NCBI GenBank assembly: GCA_964466465.1
Contig: CAYXNJ010000051.1
Span: forward strand, 1 to 16,267
From: Sulfurospirillum sp964466465
Lineage (GTDB): Bacteria > Campylobacterota > Campylobacteria > Campylobacterales > Sulfurospirillaceae
Length of the DNA stretch: 16,267 nt
Direction: 5' to 3'
The notes beneath the pieces were generated by a model. The model saw only the letters and a list, made by a program, of their open reading frames with translations. It made no database searches and was not told the origin of the DNA. Below are positions 1-6,969 of the stretch, piece by piece. The translations under genes were made by a program, and so were the position numbers. How positions within the stretch are numbered: position 1 is the first letter of the stretch; the number at the start of each line of letters is the position of its first letter.

Positions 1-501
1 TTCATTTTCTTGATAAAATTCTTTTTCTATTAATCTACTACCATCTACAAGCATTCTACCTTCAATAGGTTTTATATGAGAAAGTATTATAGTTGTATCT
101 TCATGGAATTGACGATAACACTCTTGATGTTCTGATTCTCTACTAATTCTTTCTGCAATATTGTTTATCGCCATACTATAGTCACTTGAACTATTAATGT
201 ATGAAACTGGATTAAGTTTGTTAGATATAGCCCACTCTCTTGTCACACCTATTCCATATTCACCGTAAAAATCAACATGTTCATTAATCCTAGAAAGAGG
301 TATATCACAATAACATACCATAGGAAAAGCTACATAATCTAGATTATGAACATACCAAGTAAAGTCTTCTAAGCAATATCGTGGCCAAAAACCATTTTTA
401 AGAATATTCTTAATAACTTCAATATTTTTTGTAAAATGAAATAATGTTTGAGACTTTGGTTTCAATATTATTTTCTCCAGTTTATTCAGATTAAAAAACA
501 T
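1..501 (-). CDS. AbiGi-family abortive-infection protein (putative antitoxin), 3' end missing
   Basis: Open on the minus strand from an ATG at 501 to the window edge: 167 codons with no stop, so the C-terminus is missing. The translation contains SQTLFHFTKN, LKNGFWPRYCLEDF, MVCYCDIPLSRINEH and YGEYGIGVTREW. I recognise these as the pattern of the AbiGi family (putative abortive phage-resistance protein, antitoxin side of AbiG); this is from memory, not a search. In AbiG the partner AbiGii is encoded downstream, which here would lie beyond the left edge. G+C is about 29% over 1-480, far below the genes to its right, suggesting horizontal acquisition. The start is uncertain. ATG 501 has no Shine-Dalgarno sequence. 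A TTG at 465 has GGAG (475-478) nine bases upstream and would give a protein starting (M)KPKSQTLFHFT. The gene follows the core operon on the same strand after a 47-base gap. Whether it still has a functional partner cannot be seen. Confidence 0.8.
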   Translation of the reverse strand, partial: MFFNLNKLEKIILKPKSQTLFHFTKNIEVIKNILKNGFWPRYCLEDFTWYVHNLDYVAFPMVCYCDIPLSRINEHVDFYGEYGIGVTREWAISNKLNPVSYINSSSDYSMAINNIAERISRESEHQECYRQFHEDTTIILSHIKPIEGRMLVDGSRLIEKEFYQENE

Positions 502-512
502 AAAAAGGGCTA

Positions 513-520
513 ATTTTATA
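513..520 (-). promoter_or_regulatory. Candidate -10 element for the AbiGi gene
   Basis: On the minus strand this AT-rich gap reads TATAAAAT, which contains a good -10 hexamer. Transcription would begin around 505-508, only a few bases before ATG 501 but about 40 bases before the TTG at 465, which has a ribosome-binding site. This favours the later start, or a leaderless message. No -35 is obvious, which is usual in Campylobacterota. I see no GC-rich hairpin terminator in 502-548, so read-through from the upstream operon is also possible. Confidence 0.35.
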
Positions 521-548
521 TTATGTGGCTACTTAAATTTAATAGGTT

Positions 549-887
549 TTACTCGTATTTCTGCCCATTATATTCCAAATACCCCGCAACGTGTTTATTG
601 TGTGGGTCACGGTGTGTCCAGTGTACCACGCCACCCTTATCGTTGGTTTCTAAGTCTCCGCAAAATTTCACCACTCCACCCTCTTGTAATGTAGTCACTT
701 TGGGTGCAAGATCGATGTTATGGGCTATAAGCAAAGTTTTTCCAGAAGCTAACTTGACGATAAAGCGTTGGTGACGATTGCCAACGTTGTCATCACTAAG
801 CAGTTTGATAACTTTACCAGAGTCACACAGTGGTGTGCCTGCAAAAACATTTAAACTCAAAAGTGCCATTAAAACTAGTTTTTTCAT
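549..887 (-). CDS. Small secreted DUF3465 family protein
   Basis: 112 residues. The start at 887 is preceded by AAGGAA and begins a clear signal peptide (MKKLVLMALLSLNVFA, cleavage near residue 16), so the protein should be periplasmic. The open frame extends further upstream, but that part runs inside bioV and lacks these signals. The mature part shows HQRFIVKLASG (39-49), LIAHNIDLAPKV (53-64) and GGVVHWTHRDP (85-95). I recognise this pattern as DUF3465, a family without a known function. His39, His56, His89 and His92 and the GGVVHWTHRDP block are the likely conserved core. Cys21 and Cys76 could form a disulfide. It lies 16 bases after bioV and is the last gene of the core operon. A small beta-barrel fold seems plausible from the strand pattern, but that is a guess. 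Confidence 0.85.
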   Translation of the reverse strand: MKKLVLMALLSLNVFAGTPLCDSGKVIKLLSDDNVGNRHQRFIVKLASGKTLLIAHNIDLAPKVTTLQEGGVVKFCGDLETNDKGGVVHWTHRDPHNKHVAGYLEYNGQKYE

Positions 888-903
888 TATAAAAATTTCC
901 TTT

Positions 904-1416
904 TTAATCTTTAAGTATATGCCCAACACGCTTGAAATAATACACCGTAGCATAAGGCACAAAAAACTCTTTGACTGCCATAGCATTGATGATAGTGTCG
1001 CATTCGCCCACATACACTTCGATATTTATACCACGCTCTTTTAAAGCCTTTAATGCTGCTTCATCCCACGTATAGTGTAACAGCTCACTCAGTTCTTCTA
1101 AGCTTCCTTGTTTGAAAAAGGGTTGCATATCAAACGAAGAAGGATACGCAATATTTTGCATAAAATTTTGTGTATATGCTTCGCTATTTTTAGAAAATGA
1201 GAGGGTTTGAAGCTTTTTGAACTTGGCATCTTTGTCCTGAAAAAAGGCGGGAGAAAAGAGTTGAAGGGTGTCGATGCGCTTATTGCACGAAAGGGCGTAT
1301 TTTAGGGCTTTGATGGCTCCATAACTAAACCCAGCGACGGTAAAATCGCTGTGGATGAGGTATGGAGCAAAGAGTTCTTGCTCGTTTGCAAGGCAAAAAC
1401 CACTAAAGAACTTCAT
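904..1416 (-). CDS. bioV: Pimeloyl-ACP methyl ester esterase, BioV type
   Basis: 170-residue alpha/beta-hydrolase. It should cleave the methyl ester of pimeloyl-ACP, releasing pimeloyl-ACP for BioF in biotin synthesis (cytoplasmic). The start MKFFSGF, the nucleophile elbow GFSYGAIKA (Ser31), the block GSLEELSELL, an acidic residue in VGECDTI (Asp140) and the terminal GHILKD (His166) give a plausible Ser-Asp-His triad. They match the BioV esterase of Helicobacter as I remember it; BioV is shorter than BioH and has a minimal lid. The first 13 bases overlap the end of the FtsH-like gene and there is no clear Shine-Dalgarno sequence, so translation is probably coupled to that gene. No other biotin gene is in the window. 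A generic esterase of the BioG/BioV group is the main alternative. Confidence 0.82.
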   Translation of the reverse strand: MKFFSGFCLANEQELFAPYLIHSDFTVAGFSYGAIKALKYALSCNKRIDTLQLFSPAFFQDKDAKFKKLQTLSFSKNSEAYTQNFMQNIAYPSSFDMQPFFKQGSLEELSELLHYTWDEAALKALKERGINIEVYVGECDTIINAMAVKEFFVPYATVYYFKRVGHILKD

Positions 1417-3064
1417 CGATGATGGCTTTTAGGCGTACTTTTGAGATACTCTCTACGGTATAAAGTTCGTCAGAGACTTTGGCTAAAACAGTGTTCATTC
1501 CCTCTAAAAAGTGCTCAAGTTCTTTGTGGGCATTTTCTAAGATAAACAGTATATCGCTCTCATACGGTATGAGTTTTTCGCCCATGCCGTAAACTTCAAC
1601 CATCTCTTTAGCGATGGCAGTCGCACGGCTTAGATCTTCCGTGGCGTTGGTAAACTTTTCATTGTAAGCGAGTTTGGTAGCAACCATGCCTGCTAGATAG
1701 ACTTTGATTTTTGAGAGCATTTGGGTTTTTGACTCGATTTCTCGATCCATATCTTTAAGGCGGTCATTGACGATGGTGATTTTGTCGAAATCTATCTCAA
1801 ACCAGTACGCACACAGTGCTTTTGCGGCTTGGTAAAGCGCTTGAATTTTCTTCTCTTCATCGGAGAAGCTAAGGACTTTTTTCTTACCCATCAAGACTTT
1901 TTGGCGCACGGCTACAAAATCACTCAGTTCTAAGATGGTCGAACCACGGCGAAGCGCATTGATGGCAGCTTCATTGACAAAGGTTGCCAGTGCTGCACCG
2001 CTAAAGCCTACACTCATATTGGCAAGCTCATTTAAATCGACTTCGGTGGGCTTATTGCGCATATAGGTTTTTAAAATCTCCAAACGGTCGTTTTTATCGG
2101 GAAGTGGGATGAAAATGCGTCTATCAAAACGTCCTGAACGAAGCAATGCTTCATCGATAATATCGATTTTGTTCGTTGCGGCGATGACGATGACGCCACT
2201 GCTGTCTTCAAAGCCGTCCATTTCGGTAAGAAGTTGGTTGAGGGTTGATTCGCGTTCATCATTACGCATACCGCCACGCGCACGTCCTACGGCATCAATT
2301 TCATCGATAAAGATGATGGAAGGTGCATGAGCCTTCGCTTGAGAAAAAAGCTCTTTAACCCTCTTTGCACCCATACCTACATAAATCTGCACAAATGTCG
2401 CGCCACTTTGGTAGAAGAAAGGCACACTCGCCTCGCCTGCTACGGCTTTGGCGATCATCGTTTTACCAACCCCTGGAGGGCCTACGAGAAGCACACCTTT
2501 AGGCAAGGTGATACCATAGCGTTTGTACCGTGCAGGATTTTTAAGAAAATCCACGATCTCTTCAAGCTCTTCTTTGACATCTTTGATGCCCGCAACATCT
2601 CTAAAACTGACCTGCGCACGAACAGGACGAATGATACTACTCATAAAAGGATCATACGAAGCGTAGGCTTTTTGGTTAGTGTCTTGCTCTTTTTTGAGAT
2701 CTTCGGCACGTTTCTTGCGCGCATAAATGAGCAGTGCAAACAGTAAACTACCAAGCATGCCTAAGACAATGAGGTCTTCAAAGAAAGGATTGGATTTTTT
2801 CACTTCGATAGGCACTTTTTTAAGGAGTTCACCAATGTCAATGCCATCTTTAATGATGACAAACTCATCTTTCAGCCCGTAAAGCCATACTTCGTTCTCT
2901 TCGACTTTCGCTTTTTTAATACCACCACTTTCTAAAAGCGCATGATACGTAGGTAAATCGATAATTTTGGCAGAATCACGCACATACCCAAAAGCAAGCA
3001 AAACAACAAAAATGCTCAGCGCCATTAAAGAGAGCATTAATTTTTGGGATTTAAAAATGTGCAT
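1403..3064 (-). CDS. Membrane AAA+ ATPase of the FtsH family lacking the protease active site
   Basis: 553 residues with the full FtsH architecture. There is a first membrane segment (9-27), a short periplasmic domain, a second membrane segment (96-114) and an AAA+ module: Walker A GPPGVGKT (195-202), pore loop FVQIYVG (224-230), Walker B IIFIDEID (250-257) and arginine-finger region LLRSGRFDRR (308-317). The peptidase-M41 region follows, with the typical helix ending DLSRATAIAKEMVEVYGMG (478-495). However, the HEAGH zinc-binding motif expected after the AAA+ module is replaced by YQAAK (411-415). The ATPase should be active while metalloprotease activity should be absent, suggesting an unfoldase, chaperone or scaffold role. 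It is also shorter than a canonical FtsH (about 640). AGGAGG stands six bases before the ATG, the strongest ribosome-binding site in the operon. It overlaps mtaB and bioV by 14 bases each. I recall similar FtsH-like ATPases at this place in Helicobacter and Campylobacter, beside a separate true FtsH. Confidence 0.88.
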   Translation of the reverse strand: MHIFKSQKLMLSLMALSIFVVLLAFGYVRDSAKIIDLPTYHALLESGGIKKAKVEENEVWLYGLKDEFVIIKDGIDIGELLKKVPIEVKKSNPFFEDLIVLGMLGSLLFALLIYARKKRAEDLKKEQDTNQKAYASYDPFMSSIIRPVRAQVSFRDVAGIKDVKEELEEIVDFLKNPARYKRYGITLPKGVLLVGPPGVGKTMIAKAVAGEASVPFFYQSGATFVQIYVGMGAKRVKELFSQAKAHAPSIIFIDEIDAVGRARGGMRNDERESTLNQLLTEMDGFEDSSGVIVIAATNKIDIIDEALLRSGRFDRRIFIPLPDKNDRLEILKTYMRNKPTEVDLNELANMSVGFSGAALATFVNEAAINALRRGSTILELSDFVAVRQKVLMGKKKVLSFSDEEKKIQALYQAAKALCAYWFEIDFDKITIVNDRLKDMDREIESKTQMLSKIKVYLAGMVATKLAYNEKFTNATEDLSRATAIAKEMVEVYGMGEKLIPYESDILFILENAHKELEHFLEGMNTVLAKVSDELYTVESISKVRLKAIIDEVL

Positions 3065-4295
3065 AGTTTGCCTCCTGTTTGACTTCGTATTTTTCGATGG
3101 TTACCCACTCTTTAAGCAGGTCGCGTCCACTTTGAATGATGACTTTGTTAAAAAACTGATCATACCCGATGTAGTGGTCATCCTTGTGCTCTTCGACCAA
3201 GACATTGAGAGGTATTGCATTATTTTTTTCTCTAAATATTATGTTTTTCGACTCTACAAGTGCTTCAATACTTTTAAGTCGCTCTTTGGCAACATCGCCT
3301 TTTACCTCTGGTTTCATGGTCGCTGAGGGAGTTCCATCGCGTTTTGAGTAGGTAAATGCGTGAAGATGCGTGAGTGGAAACTGCTCTAAAGTTGTGTATG
3401 CTTCTTGCCAGATCTCTTCACTTTCTCCTGGGTGACCCGTGATAAAATCGGTTCCTAAAGCAAAGCCTCTTTCGCTGAGTTCTTGGAACAATTCTAAGTC
3501 ACGTTTGACATTATTGCGTCTTCGCATCAGCTCTAACATACGCTCAGAAGTGTGTTGAAGTGCAACGTGAAGATGGCGTTCCAACCAAGGCTCACTTAAA
3601 ATCTCTCTAAAACTCTCATCAATCTGAACAGGCTCAATGCTTCCAAGACGAATGCGGCGAACGCCCCTGATAGCGCCTAAGCGCTGAACGAGTTTTCCAA
3701 GTGAGCTTCCTTTGTCTTTGCCGTAACTTCCGATGTTTGTACCTGTTAAGACAAACTCACCATAGCCATTAAGGGCTAGTTTTTGGACTTGTTCAATGAT
3801 CTTGGCTTCATCTTGGCTTCGTGCATTGCCTCTAACGTAAGGGATGATGCAGTAACTGCATCTAAAGTTACACCCTTCTTGAATCTTGATAAATGCTTTG
3901 GTTTTGCCTGTGTATTCATGCACGATGGTTTCATCTAGCGAGGTAAGATCGCCGATCTGATAAAACGGTGTCTCTTGCTTGAGTAGCGTGTTGATCTGCC
4001 CTTTTTCAGAGTGCCCCATAACGCCAAAAACCTTTTTTTGATTAAAAAGGCTCTCCCCTTTACTAATCGCTCCACAGCCTGCAACGATGACTTTTTTGCC
4101 CTCTTTTGTGGCATGGTTGATGTAGCTACGCACACCCGTATCAGCGCCATTAGTGACCGTACAGGAGTTTACGACAATGATGTCCGCACTTTTTTCATCT
4201 TCTGTGACTTCAAAATCGGTGAGATTTTCCATCATCACTTGGGTATCGTAGATGTTGGTGCGACAACCAAATGTTTTAAAAAAGACTTTTTTCAT
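3051..4295 (-). CDS. mtaB: tRNA (N6-threonylcarbamoyladenosine(37)-C2)-methylthiotransferase MtaB
   Basis: 414-residue radical-SAM methylthiotransferase that converts t6A37 to ms2t6A37 in ANN-decoding tRNAs. The N-terminal UPF0004 domain provides three cluster cysteines: Cys11 (TFGCRTN), Cys45 (VNSCTVT) and Cys74 (AGCGA). The radical-SAM motif is GCNFRCSYC (Cys142, Cys146, Cys149), followed by IPYVRGNARS. A C-terminal TRAM-like region follows (about 355-405). TFGCRTNIYDTQ and NSCTVTNGAD fit MtaB better than MiaB or RimO. The frame is open for 25 more codons upstream, but that part lies inside the MscS gene. The ATG at 4295 starts exactly where family members start and has a weak AAGAG upstream. 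It overlaps the channel gene by 20 bases and the FtsH-like gene by 14, so it is part of one polycistronic unit. Confidence 0.93.
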   Translation of the reverse strand: MKKVFFKTFGCRTNIYDTQVMMENLTDFEVTEDEKSADIIVVNSCTVTNGADTGVRSYINHATKEGKKVIVAGCGAISKGESLFNQKKVFGVMGHSEKGQINTLLKQETPFYQIGDLTSLDETIVHEYTGKTKAFIKIQEGCNFRCSYCIIPYVRGNARSQDEAKIIEQVQKLALNGYGEFVLTGTNIGSYGKDKGSSLGKLVQRLGAIRGVRRIRLGSIEPVQIDESFREILSEPWLERHLHVALQHTSERMLELMRRRNNVKRDLELFQELSERGFALGTDFITGHPGESEEIWQEAYTTLEQFPLTHLHAFTYSKRDGTPSATMKPEVKGDVAKERLKSIEALVESKNIIFREKNNAIPLNVLVEEHKDDHYIGYDQFFNKVIIQSGRDLLKEWVTIEKYEVKQEANYAHF

Positions 4296-5883
4296 CAGGA
4301 CTCTTTGGCGGTTCAGAAGGAACAGGTTTCTCTTGTTTACCAAAATTGATATTGTGCGTTTGGTAAGCAATGGTTATATCGGGCTCTTGGTTAAAGGCAT
4401 CGATGATTTCACAACCGATGGTACCACGAAGTGAAAGCGCTGCATACGAGTTGGTCATATACCAACAGTTAACACAAAAACCTTGTGGCTCAACAAAGGC
4501 AAAAATACGAGGTTCTACATTGGTGTTTTTAAGGCTGTATTGATTGCGCAGTAAATTGAGCTGCTTTCTCGCGATGTCGGTATAACCTTTTGAGTATTTT
4601 TTGGTAATTTCACGAGCGATATGAACTGCTTTTTTGTGGTTTGAATCAAAGGTGATGTAAATATTAATGCCATCCCATACCGTTCTCATGGTACTATGCG
4701 TATAGTTTGAGATAACAGAGGAGAAGATAAGATTATTGGGAACAAAGAAAATTCTTCCTGCACGTGTGTTTTCAAGATAACTTGTTAGGGTAATGTCTTC
4801 TAAAACGGTCATACGAAGTAAGGAAATATCGACGATGTCTCCTACGTAAGAGAGACCATCTTTTTTAACTTTGATACGATCACCCACGTGGAAACTACCA
4901 CCAAAGATGATGACCATCCATCCTAAAATGCTCATAAACCAGTCTTTCATCGCAATCGCGATACCCGCAGAAGCAAATCCTAAAACGGTAACAAGGTAGG
5001 AAACGTTTTCAATGTAGGAAAACAGCAAAATGAGAATAATCAAAGTGACGTTGACAAAGTTGATGATTTTATTGGCAGTGTAAAAACGGTCATTGTCTTT
5101 GATATAGCGTTTTGCAACAAATTTGAGTAAAAGCGTAAAGATGATGACGACAACGATAAAAATACCAATGTTGAAGGCACGTTTCATCTGTAATGTAATG
5201 TCTTGAGTAACACGAATGGTTGCTTCTTCGACTTTTTTAACATGCAATGTATAACTGGTATTGGCGATTTCTTGAGCGGCAATAAAGGCGTTAAGCTCTT
5301 TTTGTGCTTCATAGACTAAATCTTCATTCGTTACAATAGGTTCAATCTGGTAAAGCTCTTCGAGTAAAGAGAGTTTTTCTTTGAGTTTTCCAACCAAAAA
5401 GTCCAAACGATCAAGACGTGTTTTATAATCCATGCTGTCTTGTTTGATCTTTTTAACATACGAAAGTGCTGAGATAATCGCAAATGGGTTGGTGATTTTT
5501 GGGTAACTTTCAAGCTCAACAGGCTCAACCATTTTACTAAATGGAGAGTTTTTAAACTCTTGCAAAAGTTCAATCTGTTTTTCTAATGATTCTTGTTTTG
5601 AGACCAATTTTTCGTATTTTTCAAGAGTCACTTTATCTTTGGTGCTTTTAAATTTTTTAATCTCTGCATCAACCGTTGAAAGTTCTTCAATGAGCTTTTG
5701 ATAGCTTAGGTAATTTCCATAACGCTTAAACCACAAGTTATCTTTTATGGCTTCATCAATGGCTGCAATTTTTTGATGAATAGCATCGGTTTTGATGGCG
5801 TCTTCTAGTTTAGTACTATTGCTATCGATTGCTAAAAGTACCGTAGATGCAAGTAAAAAAAGCCAGAGGATTTTTTTAAGCAT
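4276..5883 (-). CDS. MscS-family mechanosensitive channel with an extended periplasmic N-terminal domain
   Basis: 535 residues. A signal peptide (1-18, LKKILWLFLLASTVLLA) leads into about 210 residues of mostly helical, charged sequence with coiled-coil character (around 60-110 and 155-180). Membrane segments follow at about 237-255 and 275-291, then the pore helix TVLGFASAGIAIAMKDW (299-315). The MscS beta domain begins at GGSFHVGDRIKVKKDG (328-343), and VPNNLIFSSVISNYT (381-395) is the typical junction to the cytoplasmic vestibule. The C-terminus ends in a proline-rich tail. Such channels open under membrane tension to release solutes on hypo-osmotic shock. The protein is longer than E. coli MscS (286) and much shorter than MscK, so the periplasmic part is a moderate extension. 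It overlaps aroB by 8 bases and mtaB by 20. Gating properties and ion preference cannot be read from sequence. Confidence 0.9.
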   Translation of the reverse strand: MLKKILWLFLLASTVLLAIDSNSTKLEDAIKTDAIHQKIAAIDEAIKDNLWFKRYGNYLSYQKLIEELSTVDAEIKKFKSTKDKVTLEKYEKLVSKQESLEKQIELLQEFKNSPFSKMVEPVELESYPKITNPFAIISALSYVKKIKQDSMDYKTRLDRLDFLVGKLKEKLSLLEELYQIEPIVTNEDLVYEAQKELNAFIAAQEIANTSYTLHVKKVEEATIRVTQDITLQMKRAFNIGIFIVVVIIFTLLLKFVAKRYIKDNDRFYTANKIINFVNVTLIILILLFSYIENVSYLVTVLGFASAGIAIAMKDWFMSILGWMVIIFGGSFHVGDRIKVKKDGLSYVGDIVDISLLRMTVLEDITLTSYLENTRAGRIFFVPNNLIFSSVISNYTHSTMRTVWDGINIYITFDSNHKKAVHIAREITKKYSKGYTDIARKQLNLLRNQYSLKNTNVEPRIFAFVEPQGFCVNCWYMTNSYAALSLRGTIGCEIIDAFNQEPDITIAYQTHNINFGKQEKPVPSEPPKSPDEKSLF

Positions 5884-6922
5884 GGCTTTCTCCTAAAGCT
5901 TGTAAAACAGTCTCTTTAGGAACATCACTGCGCATCTCATTTCCACCAATACCTTTGGCTAAAATGAACGTGATTTTATCGTTGGCACTTTTTTTATCCA
6001 AGAAAAACGCATCGTAAAATGCTTCAAGTGAATCAATCTCATAATGTGTTGGTAGCTCATAACGCTCTAAAAGTGCTTTGATACGTAAAGCTTTTTCTGC
6101 GCTTAAAAGTCCTAATTTTTGAGAAAGCGTATTTGCCATGACCATACCGATAGCAACAGCTTCGCCATGCAAATAAGTGCTGTAATGGGTCTGATTTTCA
6201 ATGACATGTGCAAAAGTGTGCCCATAATTTAAAACCGCACGTATGCCCTTCTCTGTTTCATCTTGCGATACAACATCGGCTTTGATAGCGATGCTTTTAT
6301 GAATTGCTATTTCAAGATTGGCTTTATCGTTTAGATCATGTGACTCTAACCATTCAAAAAAGTTTTTATCAAACGTTACTGCCATTTTGACGATCTCAGC
6401 AACACCTGCTGCAAATTCACGTTTTGGCAGGGTTTGAAGAAATGTACTGTCACAGTAAACTGCGCGTGGTTGCCAAAATGACCCAATGAGGTTTTTGCCA
6501 TAACTGTTATTGATACCTGTTTTCCCTCCGACACTCGCATCGACTTGTGCTAAAAGTGTTGTTGGAATTTGGATAAAGTTAATGCCTCTTTGATAAATTG
6601 AAGCGGCAAAACCTGTCATATCGCCGATAACACCACCGCCAAAAGCAATCAGCAGGGATTGACGATCCAATCGATGTTCAAAACACGCATTTAAAATGAG
6701 ATTTAGGCTTTCAAAGTTTTTGTACATTTCCCCATCAGGTAAAATGATGGTATGAATCTCTTTTGCAGCAATATGGTTTTTGAGTGTTTCAAGGTGCAAA
6801 GCTGCAACGGTGGAGTTTGTTACGACTAAAACTTTTGTGTCAAATACGAGTTTTTCTAATCTGCCAATATGAACACTATAATCTTTCGAATTCTGTTTGT
6901 TTAAGACAACATTGACTTGCAT
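5876..6922 (-). CDS. aroB: 3-Dehydroquinate synthase
   Basis: 348 residues, normal length. It converts DAHP to 3-dehydroquinate, the second step of the shikimate pathway, using NAD and a divalent metal in the cytoplasm. Visible motifs are the NAD-binding GGGVIGDMTGF (95-105), the substrate region IPTTLLAQVDASVGGKTGIN (119-138) and KNLIGSFWQP (143-152), and the metal ligands Glu176 (GVAEIVKM), His235 (LNYGHTFAH) and His252 (YLHGEAVAIGM). The start at 6922 is preceded by GGAT at usual spacing. It opens the tightly packed run of overlapping genes (MscS, mtaB, FtsH-like, bioV). A 47-base gap separates it from the RCK-like gene upstream and contains a candidate promoter, so aroB may be the first gene of its own transcript. 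Confidence 0.96.
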   Translation of the reverse strand: MQVNVVLNKQNSKDYSVHIGRLEKLVFDTKVLVVTNSTVAALHLETLKNHIAAKEIHTIILPDGEMYKNFESLNLILNACFEHRLDRQSLLIAFGGGVIGDMTGFAASIYQRGINFIQIPTTLLAQVDASVGGKTGINNSYGKNLIGSFWQPRAVYCDSTFLQTLPKREFAAGVAEIVKMAVTFDKNFFEWLESHDLNDKANLEIAIHKSIAIKADVVSQDETEKGIRAVLNYGHTFAHVIENQTHYSTYLHGEAVAIGMVMANTLSQKLGLLSAEKALRIKALLERYELPTHYEIDSLEAFYDAFFLDKKSANDKITFILAKGIGGNEMRSDVPKETVLQALGESHA

Positions 6923-6942
6923 GCGCTATCCAAAATTTTTTT

Positions 6943-6948
6943 ATTCTA
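6943..6948 (-). promoter_or_regulatory. Candidate -10 element upstream of aroB
   Basis: The minus strand of the gap between the RCK-like gene and aroB reads TAGAAT here, 20 bases before the aroB ATG. That would leave a leader of about 14 bases containing the GGAT ribosome-binding site. The surroundings are very AT-rich and no -35 is evident. The operon may instead be read through from the gene upstream. Confidence 0.35.
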
Positions 6949-6969
6949 TGATACTCAAAAAGCACTTAA

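Noticed and set aside
502..548. Rho-independent terminator after the core operon
   Set aside because: The gap is AT-rich and contains only short weak palindromes such as TTAAATTTAA, without a GC stem plus T-tract.
888..1013. N-terminal extension of the DUF3465 open frame
   Set aside because: It would overlap bioV by more than 100 bases and hide a good signal peptide and the AAGGAA ribosome-binding site at the shorter start.
2327..2746. 139-codon open frame antisense to the FtsH-like gene
   Set aside because: A shadow of the AAA+ coding frame; its translation is rich in Arg, Cys and His with no recognisable domain.
4296..4370. 25-codon upstream extension of mtaB
   Set aside because: It runs inside the MscS coding end; the family-typical start MKKVFFKTFGCRTN is at 4295.
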